Source of the DNA: Verrucomicrobiota bacterium
GTDB taxonomy: Bacteria > Chlamydiota > Chlamydiia > Chlamydiales > SM23-39
Length of the DNA: 35,312 nt
Reading direction: 5' to 3'
Assembly (NCBI GenBank): GCA_028873375.1
Contig: JAGWKU010000003.1
Location: 1-35,312 of the forward strand
Shown: one piece after another, positions 25,034-33,921 of the stretch
Layout: each line of letters opens with the position of its first letter
Position numbering within the stretch: the first letter of the stretch is position 1
Program-made: the position numbers and the translations under genes
Notes under the pieces: model-generated
Seen by the model: only the letters and a program-made list of their open reading frames with translations
Told to the model about the DNA's origin: nothing
The model's database searches: none

Positions 25034-25356
25034 TTTATTCTTTTAAGAAAGAGTCTCGTCTCCTTTCCAAGCGCGACTTTCGGATCCTCCAGCAAGAGGG
25101 TCGAAGGCTGGTGGGGAAACATTTTTGTGTCGATGTACGGCCAGCCAAGCGACTCCGCTTAGGGATCACTGCCTCTGGACGCTACGGCCCTGCCCACGAA
25201 CGGAATCGCTTTAAGCGACTCATTCGAGAGGCATTTCGTCTCCACCAGGCGTGTCTCCCCTCGGCTGATCTGCACGTTGTCCCGCGCCAGCGAGCAAAAG
25301 GGGCAAGATTTACGGATATCGCCACTGAACTCCTCGCGTTATTCGATGGCAAATGA
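25030..25356 (+). CDS. rnpA: Ribonuclease P protein component (GTG start at 25030; frame open upstream to ATG 24892)
   Basis: [29 protein letters not shown]...[29 protein letters not shown]; overlaps the rpmH stop by 3 nt. Confidence 0.93.
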   Translation: MIYSFKKESRLLSKRDFRILQQEGRRLVGKHFCVDVRPAKRLRLGITASGRYGPAHERNRFKRLIREAFRLHQACLPSADLHVVPRQRAKGARFTDIATELLALFDGK

Positions 25357-27302
25357 CCCTCAACCCTAACCAAGAACTCGCTGTCCGAACCGTCAAAGGC
25401 AGGGTCCTTATCCTAGCCGGCGCAGGCTCGGGCAAAACGAGGGTGATTACTCACCGGATCGCCCACCTCATCCAAACGCTGGGCGAGAGCCCTCAATCGA
25501 TCTTAGGCCTTACCTTCACCAATAAAGCTGCTGCCGAAATGCGCCATCGGGTCGAGTCGCTCATCGGACCCACCCTCGCCAAAGGGGTCACACTTTCTAC
25601 CTTCCACAGCTTTTGCATGCAGGTGCTCCGCCGGGAGATCGACAAACTTGGCTACACGAAAGAATTTAGCCTCTACGACGAAAGAGACATCCACCGGCTC
25701 GTCACCCATATCGCTCGCGATCTCCTCGGCCATGAAGGAGAATTACCCTCGCTCGGCCCCACGATCGCCTCTATGCAAAAGGCCTCTGCACAAGCCGATG
25801 GCGGAACCTGGCGCGACCCCTTTTCGAAAGATCTCTACAAGCGGCTCCAATCAACCCTCCGCGCCCACAACGCCGTCAGCTTCGACCACTTGATCACCCT
25901 CACTATTCGCCTCTTCGAAGAGCATCCCGACGTCCTCGCCCGCTACCAAGATCGATACCGCTATCTCATGATCGACGAATATCAAGACACCAATCCGGCC
26001 CAATTTCGCCTGGCCGAGCTCCTCGCTTCGAAATACCAAAACCTCTGCGTCGTCGGCGACGACGACCAATCGATCTATGGTTGGCGCGGCGCTGAAGTGA
26101 AAAACATTCTCCAGTTCAAAGCCGATACAGTGATCAAGCTCGAACAAAATTACCGCTCTACCTCGATCATCCTCGATGCGGCCAACGCCGTCATCTCGCG
26201 CAACGAAAACCGCTACAAAAAAAATCTCTGGAGCGGAGACAAAACCCTCGAGCTGATCGAAGTCTTTCACGCGCCCACCGATGCCGAAGAGGCGGAAAGC
26301 GTCGCTCAACGCCTCATCCACTTCCGCGAAACGAAGGGTTTAAAATGGAAACAAATGGCGATTCTCTATCGCTCCAACTCACTTTCTCGCGCTTTTGAAC
26401 TCGCCTTGATGCAAGCTCCGTGGCAGCAAAATGATCATTGGATGCGGGGCATCCCTTACGAAGTCTTTGGCGGCCTTGAATTTTCCGAACGGAGTGAAAT
26501 CAAAGACCTCCTCGCCTATCTCCGAGTCATTGCCAATCCCCTCGACCAAGAAGCATTGCTCCGCATCCTCAACGTCCCTCGCCGCGGCATCTCCGACGAC
26601 CTCCTCGATAAACTCACCCAAGAAAATCGCTCGGCCAACCTCCCTCTCTGGAACCTCCTCCAACAAATCGCTTCCGGAGAAAAACCTCTTGATGGCCATC
26701 CGAAAGGACTCGCCGGCATCCGCCATTTCGCCGACCTGATCGCCAAAGCGCAGCGCCGCTTCGCTTCCGGGCCCCTTTCCGAAGGACTCACCTGGCTCAT
26801 CCAAGAGATCAACTACAAAAAAGCCATTGAAGAAGAGGTCAAGAGCGAGAAGATGCGGGAATTCAAATGGGAAAACGTACAAGAGTGCGTCAACGCCCTC
26901 GCGCAATACGAACAAGACACGCCCGACCCATCCCTCTCCGATTTCGTCGCCACCACCGCACTCGCCGCCCAAACTTACACCTCTGCCGCCCGCCCCTCCA
27001 ATGACGACAAAGTGCAGCTCATGACCCTCCACAGCGCCAAAGGACTCGAATTCCCCGCCGTTTTCATCGCCGGCCTTGAAGACAATATCCTGCCTCACGA
27101 AAAAGGGGCTGCCGAAACCGGTATCGAAGAAGAGCGTCGCCTCTTCTACGTCGGCATCACCCGCGCCCAAAAATACCTCTCGCTCAGCATGGCCCGCTCT
27201 CGCCTCCGCATGGGCAAAGCCCAACCGACCAACCCTTCTCGCTTCCTCTTCGAAATCCCCAAGGAACTCTACAAAGTCACCTCGCACAAATTCATCACAT
27301 GA
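25353..27302 (+). CDS. uvrD: UvrD/PcrA/Rep-family DNA helicase
   Basis: LNPNQELAVRTVKGRVLILAGAGSGKTRVITHRIAHLI, YQDTNPAQFRLAELLA, VVGDDDQSIYGWRGAE, LMTLHSAKGLEFPAVFIAGLED. Confidence 0.95.
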   Translation: MTLNPNQELAVRTVKGRVLILAGAGSGKTRVITHRIAHLIQTLGESPQSILGLTFTNKAAAEMRHRVESLIGPTLAKGVTLSTFHSFCMQVLRREIDKLGYTKEFSLYDERDIHRLVTHIARDLLGHEGELPSLGPTIASMQKASAQADGGTWRDPFSKDLYKRLQSTLRAHNAVSFDHLITLTIRLFEEHPDVLARYQDRYRYLMIDEYQDTNPAQFRLAELLASKYQNLCVVGDDDQSIYGWRGAEVKNILQFKADTVIKLEQNYRSTSIILDAANAVISRNENRYKKNLWSGDKTLELIEVFHAPTDAEEAESVAQRLIHFRETKGLKWKQMAILYRSNSLSRAFELALMQAPWQQNDHWMRGIPYEVFGGLEFSERSEIKDLLAYLRVIANPLDQEALLRILNVPRRGISDDLLDKLTQENRSANLPLWNLLQQIASGEKPLDGHPKGLAGIRHFADLIAKAQRRFASGPLSEGLTWLIQEINYKKAIEEEVKSEKMREFKWENVQECVNALAQYEQDTPDPSLSDFVATTALAAQTYTSAARPSNDDKVQLMTLHSAKGLEFPAVFIAGLEDNILPHEKGAAETGIEEERRLFYVGITRAQKYLSLSMARSRLRMGKAQPTNPSRFLFEIPKELYKVTSHKFIT

Positions 27303-27733
27303 TCATTCTCCGCCACCGCCGCGAAAACCTCCGCAAGTGTTCCCTCTCGGGTTTAGAAACCCGATCAGACCTCACTTTCTACACCTATCCCACCGACCCG
27401 CTTCCCGACCTCACCGGTACGCTCCTCCTCAAAGTGGGCGCCCCGCCCCTCACTCTTGCCGACGCCTCTCGCCCGCTCCTTCTTATCGATGGCACCTGGC
27501 GCCTCGCGCAAATCATGGAAAAAAGTCTGGGAATCCAATTAGAAGCGCGCAGCCTCCCTGCCGGCTTCAAAACAGCCTATCCCCGCCGACAAACCGAATG
27601 CCCCGATCCCAACGCCGGCCTCGCCTCCGTCGAAGCGCTCTACATCGCCTTCCACATATTAGGAAGAAATACCGACGGACTCCTAGATCACTACTACTGG
27701 AAAGATCAGTTTTTGCAGCTAAATAATATTTAA
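27299..27733 (+). CDS. Tsr3/DTW/DUF367-like (TDD superfamily) RNA-modification protein
   Basis: LLLIDGTWRLAQIMEKSLGIQLEARSLPAGFKTAYPRRQ...GLASVEALYIAFHILG, where DGTW and the S(V/T)xEAL region match the DTW/TDD pattern; ATGA overlap with uvrD. Confidence 0.7.
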   Translation: MIILRHRRENLRKCSLSGLETRSDLTFYTYPTDPLPDLTGTLLLKVGAPPLTLADASRPLLLIDGTWRLAQIMEKSLGIQLEARSLPAGFKTAYPRRQTECPDPNAGLASVEALYIAFHILGRNTDGLLDHYYWKDQFLQLNNI

Positions 27734-27790
27734 CCCAACTTACTGACATCAAATCTTTACATCAGAGATCTTTCAGCATTTCTATTCTTC

Positions 27791-27879
27791 ATCATGCGTA
27801 TCAGGCAAATCCTATTTATCATGTTTCTCTGTTGCTCAGAGCGAAACATGATAAATAGGATTTGCCTGATACGCATGAT
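27791..27879. repeat. Perfect 37-bp inverted repeat with 15-nt loop between convergent genes
   Basis: atcatgcgtatcaggcaaatcctatttatcatgtttc (27791-27827) / gaaacatgataaataggatttgcctgatacgcatgat (27843-27879). Confidence 0.95.
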
Positions 27880-27890
27880 TGAGTAAAAAT

Positions 27891-28256
27891 TTATTCCAGC
27901 CCCTGTTTAATTTTCTCAGAAACCATCAGAGGCTTCCCCGCTCTTCTTGACCTTTTTCGAATGGGAGGGTCATAGCGCTCCTTCATATGCTCGGGCAAAA
28001 ATGAATATGCTTTGGAAATAAAGATCTGAAATTCTTTCAAGAAAGGGTATCGAGGATTCCACTGATAAAGACGCGTTTTTCCTACCAAAAAGCTAACCAA
28101 AATTCCCTGTCTTTCCAGACGACTTAAAGCGTTTTGAATACTAAATAAATGAAGGCCTAGTCGCCGGCGAAGTTCAGACGCAAAACAATTTTCGTGGGCA
28201 TGCAAGAAAAACAAAATCTGCTCTATCACTCGATTCCCAAAAAGTCCTTCAAGCAT
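27891..28256 (-). CDS. Winged-helix (ArsR-like) transcriptional regulator
   Basis: MLEGLFGNRVIEQILFFLHAHENCFASELRRRLGLHLFSIQNALSRLERQGILVSFLVGKTRLYQWNPRYPFLKEF. Confidence 0.7.
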   Translation of the reverse strand: MLEGLFGNRVIEQILFFLHAHENCFASELRRRLGLHLFSIQNALSRLERQGILVSFLVGKTRLYQWNPRYPFLKEFQIFISKAYSFLPEHMKERYDPPIRKRSRRAGKPLMVSEKIKQGLE

Positions 28257-28348
28257 TCTCTACCAACCTATTATCTTGGTAATATAACCAAAAACATTGG
28301 CAAATGTAAAGCCTTGCAATCATTGTTTTCATCGGGGATGATAGGGCT

Positions 28349-29644
28349 GTGTTTCAACTTTTAGAACAAATCAACGAATTCGTCTGGGCCCATGTCGCCT
28401 TCCTCCTGATCTTAGGACTGGGCGGCTATTTCACGATTCGATCGGGTTTTTTCCAGATACGCAAGTTCCCTGCGGTCATCCGCTGTTTTGGCTCGTTTTT
28501 CGCAGAGAAGACGGGCGGACCGGGGGTGCATCCGATGAAGGCGTTTTTCGCTGCGATCGGCGGCTGCATTGGCATTGGCAATGTGGTGGGGATTTGCACG
28601 GCCGTGCAGATCGGAGGGCCAGGTGCGTTGTTTTGGGCCTGGGTCGGCGGATTGATGGGAATGTTGATCCAATATGCCGAAATTTATTTAGGCATGAAAT
28701 ATCGGGTGCGCAATGAATCGGGAAGCTATGACGGCGGACCGATGTACTTTCTCCCCGCCGCCTACAAAGTGCGATGGGTAGCGCCCCTGGTGTGCATCCT
28801 GCTGTGCGTCTATGGCGTTGAAATTTTCATGTTCAATGTAATGGCCGATAGCATTGCGACCAACTGGGCGTTCGATCCTTATTGGGTCGTCGCCATTCTG
28901 CTCGTCGCAACATTAGCCGTGGGCGCCGGAGGGATCAACCGCGTGGGCGAAGTGTGTAGCGCGATCATCCCGCTCTTCATCTTGCTGTATTTGGGAATGG
29001 CCTTTTGGGTCCTCGGTCATCGCTGGGCCGAATTGCCCGGTGTATTCGCCTCCATTTTTGAGGGCGCGTTTACTACGCAAGCGGCGCTTGGCGGCTTTGC
29101 CGGAAGTTCGGTGATGTTGACCATTTCGATGGGACTGTCGCGAGGCGCTTATTCAGGCGATATTGGAATTGGCTACAACGCGATCATCCACGCAGAGAGC
29201 CGAGTGACGCACATAGGACGGCAAGCATCGTTGGGAATCATCGGTATTTTCATCGACACATTTGTGATTTGTACACTGAGCATCTTGCTCGTATTGACGA
29301 CGGGACATTGGAATTCAGGCATCGATCCCGCTTTGATGGTGCAAGAGGCGCTTGGATTGACCTTCCCCTACATGCACTTTTTCATGCCGTTCTTCCTCTT
29401 CTTGCTCGGCTACAGCACGATCTTGGCCTACTTCGTCGTCGGCGTAAAGTGTGCGAAATTTCTCTCGCGCAGGTGGGGCCCGCTTCTCTATTATACATAC
29501 GCAGCGATCGCGCTGCCGCTCTTTGCATTCATTCCGTCAACGCAGGCCTTTGTCATCATGTCGCTCTCAGGCGCCGCGCTTCTCTTGCTCAACTTAACGG
29601 GAATGTTTCTCCTCCGCAAGCAAGTGACTTTTAATCTCTCCTAA
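28349..29644 (+). CDS. AGCS family sodium:alanine/glycine symporter
   Basis: GLGGYFTIRSGFFQIRKFPAVIRCFGSF...GCIGIGNVVGICTAVQIGGPGALFWAWVGGLMGMLIQYAEIYLGMKYR; GTG start. Confidence 0.9.
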   Translation: MFQLLEQINEFVWAHVAFLLILGLGGYFTIRSGFFQIRKFPAVIRCFGSFFAEKTGGPGVHPMKAFFAAIGGCIGIGNVVGICTAVQIGGPGALFWAWVGGLMGMLIQYAEIYLGMKYRVRNESGSYDGGPMYFLPAAYKVRWVAPLVCILLCVYGVEIFMFNVMADSIATNWAFDPYWVVAILLVATLAVGAGGINRVGEVCSAIIPLFILLYLGMAFWVLGHRWAELPGVFASIFEGAFTTQAALGGFAGSSVMLTISMGLSRGAYSGDIGIGYNAIIHAESRVTHIGRQASLGIIGIFIDTFVICTLSILLVLTTGHWNSGIDPALMVQEALGLTFPYMHFFMPFFLFLLGYSTILAYFVVGVKCAKFLSRRWGPLLYYTYAAIALPLFAFIPSTQAFVIMSLSGAALLLLNLTGMFLLRKQVTFNLS

Positions 29645-30214
29645 TTTTCCTTTATTCACCTCTCTCTGATAACAGCGGAAGCAAGTGGGAAAATACTTCT
29701 CGTCAGCCCCGAGCTCGACCGAGGGCCCCTCACTCACCGCCACACCGTTGACGTGTTTGAGGTTCATGATCGATTTTCGATTGCAGAAATAGCACGTCGC
29801 CTTTACCTCTTCAATCGAATCGGCCAGTTCCATGAGACGCATCGATCCTTCGAACAGGCGCGACTTGAAATCGGTGCGCAGACCGTAGCAAATGATCGGG
29901 AGGTCCCACTGGAGACAAATTTGGCGCAAAGCTTCGATCACCTTGCCGCTCAAAAATTGCGCTTCGTCGACGAGAATGCAGGAGACGCCATTGTAGTCAA
30001 TCCCCTGCAGCGACTGCTCGCTCATAATGAGAACATCCGCTTGCATTTCGAGTCCTGAGCGAGATTTGATCCGCTCACGACCAAAACGGGTGTCTAGGTC
30101 GGGCTTCATCGCCAGAATCTTTTTTCCCTGTTGTCGGTAGTTGTGGGCGACGGCCAACAGATTGAGCGTTTTCGCGCTGCCCACGGTGCCATGTCGAAAA
30201 TAGAGTTTTGCCAT
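29594..30214 (-). CDS. tdk: Thymidine kinase
   Basis: MAKLYFRHGTVGSAKTLNLLAVAHNY, CILVDEAQFLSGKVIEALRQI, CYGLRTDFKSRLFEGS, CYFCNRKS zinc site. Confidence 0.93.
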   Translation of the reverse strand: MAKLYFRHGTVGSAKTLNLLAVAHNYRQQGKKILAMKPDLDTRFGRERIKSRSGLEMQADVLIMSEQSLQGIDYNGVSCILVDEAQFLSGKVIEALRQICLQWDLPIICYGLRTDFKSRLFEGSMRLMELADSIEEVKATCYFCNRKSIMNLKHVNGVAVSEGPSVELGADEKYFPTCFRCYQREVNKGKLGEIKSHLLAEEKHSR

Positions 30215-30321
30215 GTTTAGGACTCCTGGTGAGAGGATCATATCGCCTTTACAAATTTAAAAAAAGAGCTTGCTTGAAATAAACAAATTCTTAATGATTG
30301 GCTCGTTTTTTGGAGGTATCT

Positions 30322-30699
30322 ATGTCGAGCGAAATAGGAACAAACGTCGAGAGAATCAAATCCCCTCTTCCCGAAGAAACCCACCCGTGGGAGGACATAG
30401 AAGATGAAAATAAAGATCCAGATTCAAAGCTACATACTGCGATTGATATCATTGATAATTATCCAAGCCAGCAAGCTTCAGGAGCGTCTCTTGCCAACAG
30501 AAATATTGGGCCGATCGAACCACCATCAATGAGTAACGATCCGAAAAAAGCTCAATCAGCGCCCGCCCCGCTCGAAACGGCTGCTTCGCAGCACGATCTT
30601 CGTCCTCTTCCGACATCAAGAATTCAAAAAGCATGGAACTCTTTCCGCCAGAGCTTTCGTTGCTGCTGGTGCTTAACTGCCGACATCAAGGACGAGTAG
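30322..30699 (+). CDS. Hypothetical protein, predicted disordered, Cys-rich C-terminus
   Basis: ATG preceded by GGAGG; 125 aa ending SFRQSFRCCWCLTADIKDE. Confidence 0.6.
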   Translation: MSSEIGTNVERIKSPLPEETHPWEDIEDENKDPDSKLHTAIDIIDNYPSQQASGASLANRNIGPIEPPSMSNDPKKAQSAPAPLETAASQHDLRPLPTSRIQKAWNSFRQSFRCCWCLTADIKDE

Positions 30700-31102
30700 G
30701 CCGAGAGCACCAAAGAAGCGCACTGATAAGGGCAAAGCCAATGGCGCTGAGCAGAGGAAACGTCATGAACCCAAACCAGGTGAAGACATTTTCAGCGCAA
30801 TCTCCAACGCTTCCGCAGAGAATACCATTCCTCAACACGGGAAGATAGCCTTCTAGCACTTGGTAGAGAGCGAAAAATTCTCCCACGGCGGCCAAAATGA
30901 GGCCATAAAAAACAAAACGGCGGTCGTCTCGATAAACGGCCACTCCGAGTAAAAGAGCGAGAGGAAAAAGAGCCATCCGCTGGTACCAGCAGAGATGACA
31001 AGGTTCGTAGTTTAAAATCTCACTAAAATAAAGGCTCATGAAAAGGCCGACAAGAGAGACGAGCCACGCACCGTAGAACGCATAGGTTCGAACCCATTTC
31101 AT
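30686..31102 (-). CDS. dsbB: Disulfide bond formation protein B
   Basis: SLYFSEILNYEPCHLCWYQRMALFPLALLLG; second Cys pair ...RNGILCGSVGDCAENVF. Confidence 0.88.
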   Translation of the reverse strand: MKWVRTYAFYGAWLVSLVGLFMSLYFSEILNYEPCHLCWYQRMALFPLALLLGVAVYRDDRRFVFYGLILAAVGEFFALYQVLEGYLPVLRNGILCGSVGDCAENVFTWFGFMTFPLLSAIGFALISALLWCSRPTRP

Positions 31103-31761
31103 GGCTCGCTCCCTTCCAACGCCCGGTCAATTTTCAACTCGACCGCTCGGAAACTCGCTGTGGATGTGAGCGCTCCATTGACAAAGAGAGCTGGCGTGCC
31201 AAACTTACGCCCCATGATCCGCTTTGCCCACTGGTAATTGCGCTCGAGCTCGTTGTAATACCGCTCGGTCTTTATGCTCTTCTCTAACTCTTTCAAATCA
31301 ATGCCACCCACTTTTTTCGCAATCTTGACGAACACAGCCGGGTCACTCTCTCTTCCCTGTCGCATTTCTGCATACCGAAATAACTCGCGGATGTAGGGAA
31401 AAAAGCGATCGGGCGCCTGCTTATGCACCGCGATCGCTGCATTGCCTAAAGGTTTCGACCCACTCATGAAAGCGACGGGGACAAACGTATAGCGAGCCCG
31501 CCCTGAAGTGATATAGCGCGATTCGACCTGTGGAAAAATTTCCTCATTGAATGTACGGCACCCGTAACACCGAAAATCTTCAAAAATGACAATCTCTATC
31601 GGCGCTCTCGGACTCCCCAGCGTCGGCAAATCGGCCAGCGGAATACCTAATGCCCCCCGCATCCGGACCGACTGATAGAAAAGCCCTGCCGCAAACACAC
31701 ACACCGACAAAACCGTCGTCACCACAACCAGAATCCGGTGAGTTTTCCACTTCACATGCAT
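31099..31761 (-). CDS. dsbA: DsbA/DsbG-family thiol oxidoreductase
   Basis: N-terminal signal/TM; APIEIVIFEDFRCYGCRTFNEEIFPQV (CYGC); GTPALFVNGAL; ATGA overlap with dsbB; start set to ATG at 31761. Confidence 0.86.
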   Translation of the reverse strand: MHVKWKTHRILVVVTTVLSVCVFAAGLFYQSVRMRGALGIPLADLPTLGSPRAPIEIVIFEDFRCYGCRTFNEEIFPQVESRYITSGRARYTFVPVAFMSGSKPLGNAAIAVHKQAPDRFFPYIRELFRYAEMRQGRESDPAVFVKIAKKVGGIDLKELEKSIKTERYYNELERNYQWAKRIMGRKFGTPALFVNGALTSTASFRAVELKIDRALEGSEP

Positions 31762-31875
31762 ACGACCTACATACAAAGATTTCCTTGAAATGTAAAGGGT
31801 GAAGCTCACGACTGCCTTCCAACTTACGACTTCCGACTTTACTTTAACCCCCTCACCCCCATATGATGACAAGGA

Positions 31876-33162
31876 GTGTATAGAGATAAAAGCCCCGTAT
31901 TTGTGCAGCCAAAAGTCTACCCTGCCCACGAGCATAAAATTTCTCCTGAGCAGATCGACGAGCACGCTAGATATGTCATCGAAAAGCTCCGGACCGCTGG
32001 ATACAAAGCCTACCTCGTGGGAGGAGGCGTCCGCGACCTGCTGCTAAAGCAACGGCCTAAAGACTTCGACATCTCTACCTCCGCAAAGCCAGAGGAAGTC
32101 CGAGCTCTTTTCCGCAATGCGATCCTCATCGGCCGCAGGTTTCGTCTCGCCCATGTCCGCTTTGGTAAAAAAATCATTGAAGTTTCCACTTTTCGTGCTG
32201 GAGACCCCGGCACCGCCGACCTGATCGTCCGCGATAACGTATGGGGCAATGAAGAAGAAGATGTGCTGCGGCGCGACTTCACAATCAATGGCCTCTTTTA
32301 CGATCCGCAGAGCCAAACGGTGATCGATTACGTCGACGGCTATCTCGACCTCGAGAAAAGAGTTTTACGCACAATCGGCCAACCCCACCTTCGCTTTTCG
32401 CAAGACCCCGTTCGGATGATTCGCCTTATCAAATTCTGCGCCCGTTTCCGTTTTGATATCGATAAACCAACGTTCGAAGCCCTGCTCAACTGCAAGAATG
32501 AAATTTTAAAAAGTTCATCGGCTCGCATTCTCGAAGAGCTTCTCCGAATGCTCGAATCTGGATCGGCCAAAACGTTCTTCCATCTCTTGCACGAGTACGG
32601 CCTCTTGCGCCCCCTCCTGCCAGGAGTAGCCGACTACTTCGATAAAAGCCCCGACAATGAAATCCTCGCCCTCTTGTGCGAGCTCGACGCCGACGTGCGC
32701 AAAGGCTCTATCGACCGATCGGTCCTTCTCTCCACCCTCCTCTTTCCCCTCTTACGTCACCGCCTTCTCCTCCGCGCACAAAAAAGCGACCGTCCGTTCC
32801 ACCTCGCCCTCATCCAAGAAGAAGCCCTCCGCGCCATCGACGAAGCATTTAGCACCTTTTTCCTCCTCCCTCGCCGCCTCCGCGGCATGGCCGCCTTTGT
32901 CTTAACTGCCCAATTTCGGATTCAACCGCTCGACGACAAGCCAGTCCGCACCCTCCGCGCTCCCCGCGATCCGCTCTTCCCGCTAGCGCTCAAACTCTTC
33001 AAAATCCGTGCCGCCATCCAGCCCGATCTTCTTCCGTACCACACCCGCTGGACCGAAGCAGGCTTTGCTGAGCAAACAGTCCCTTTACAAGAGATTCATC
33101 CCCACCGCCGACGCCGACGGCGCAGAAGAGGACGTCCCCACGAAACCCACGATTCGCCATGA
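31876..33162 (+). CDS. pcnB: Poly(A) polymerase / tRNA nucleotidyltransferase family
   Basis: AYLVGGGVRDLLLKQRPKDFDISTSAKPEEVRALFRNAILIGRRFRLAHVRFG...RRDFTINGLFYDP; Arg-rich tail HRRRRRRRRGRP; GTG start. Confidence 0.93.
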   Translation: MYRDKSPVFVQPKVYPAHEHKISPEQIDEHARYVIEKLRTAGYKAYLVGGGVRDLLLKQRPKDFDISTSAKPEEVRALFRNAILIGRRFRLAHVRFGKKIIEVSTFRAGDPGTADLIVRDNVWGNEEEDVLRRDFTINGLFYDPQSQTVIDYVDGYLDLEKRVLRTIGQPHLRFSQDPVRMIRLIKFCARFRFDIDKPTFEALLNCKNEILKSSSARILEELLRMLESGSAKTFFHLLHEYGLLRPLLPGVADYFDKSPDNEILALLCELDADVRKGSIDRSVLLSTLLFPLLRHRLLLRAQKSDRPFHLALIQEEALRAIDEAFSTFFLLPRRLRGMAAFVLTAQFRIQPLDDKPVRTLRAPRDPLFPLALKLFKIRAAIQPDLLPYHTRWTEAGFAEQTVPLQEIHPHRRRRRRRRGRPHETHDSP

Positions 33163-33914
33163 GTCTCCTCTGCAACGAGCTTCACGTCTCTCCTGATCTC
33201 GCCCTCTATCACACAGGCCCCGCCCTCGACCACGGCCCCCTTCCCTCGATCTTCTACTTCTCCCTCTCAGGCCCCGACTCTCTCACCCTTGACCCCTTCA
33301 ACCAACCCGTTCAATTTCTCGCCGACCGGTGGATCCGCTTTTTTTCGCTCACCCTCCCCGCTCATGAAAGTGGCCTTCCCCCCAAAAAAGCGATCTCTGT
33401 CTGGGCTGAAGAAATGAGCAAAGGAATCGACCGGCTCAGCGAGTTCTTCGACCAAGCCCTTACCGCTGTCGACTATGCGATCCGCTCCAAACTCGTCGAT
33501 CCAGCCAAACTTGGGTTAGCAGGCCTCTCTCGCGGTGGCTTTATCGCCTCCCACCTGGCTGCCCGCGAAGAGCGATTCCGGGCAATTCTCCAATTTGCCC
33601 CCATCACCAATCTCGGTTGGACCCAAGAATTCCAGCCCCTCCAAGGCCACCCCCTCCTCCAAGCCCTCGATCTCTTCCCCCTCGCTCCCAAAATCGCCAA
33701 TCGTCCCATCCGCCTTTACATGGGCAATAAAGATACCCTTGTCGGCACCCGAAACTGTGTCGACTTCGCGCTCCACCTCGCCGAACAATCGACCCACCGA
33801 TCTCCACCCATCGAATTGATCCTCACTCCATCCATTGGTCACATGGGACACGGCACCGCGCCGGAAACCTTTCGCCAAGGCGCCGAATGGCTCGCCAATC
33901 TTTTGACAAAGTAA
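33159..33914 (+). CDS. Alpha/beta hydrolase (dienelactone hydrolase-like)
   Basis: LGLAGLSRGGFIASHLAAREERFRAILQFAP (GLSRGG elbow), RLYMGNKDTLVGT, IGHMGHG; ATGA overlap with pcnB. Confidence 0.8.
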   Translation: MSLLCNELHVSPDLALYHTGPALDHGPLPSIFYFSLSGPDSLTLDPFNQPVQFLADRWIRFFSLTLPAHESGLPPKKAISVWAEEMSKGIDRLSEFFDQALTAVDYAIRSKLVDPAKLGLAGLSRGGFIASHLAAREERFRAILQFAPITNLGWTQEFQPLQGHPLLQALDLFPLAPKIANRPIRLYMGNKDTLVGTRNCVDFALHLAEQSTHRSPPIELILTPSIGHMGHGTAPETFRQGAEWLANLLTK

Positions 33915-33921
33915 CAAAACA

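Noticed and set aside
26379-27287. 302-aa minus-strand ORF opposite uvrD
   Set aside because: Shadow ORF produced by codon bias on the coding strand; the plus-strand UvrD motifs are unambiguous and the antisense protein is low-complexity (E/G/F/V-rich).
27346-27363. Palindrome tcgggtttagaaacccga inside the TDD-like ORF
   Set aside because: Resembles the rlmN hairpins in size, but there is no flanking direct repeat, no second copy and no obvious extra residues in the protein.
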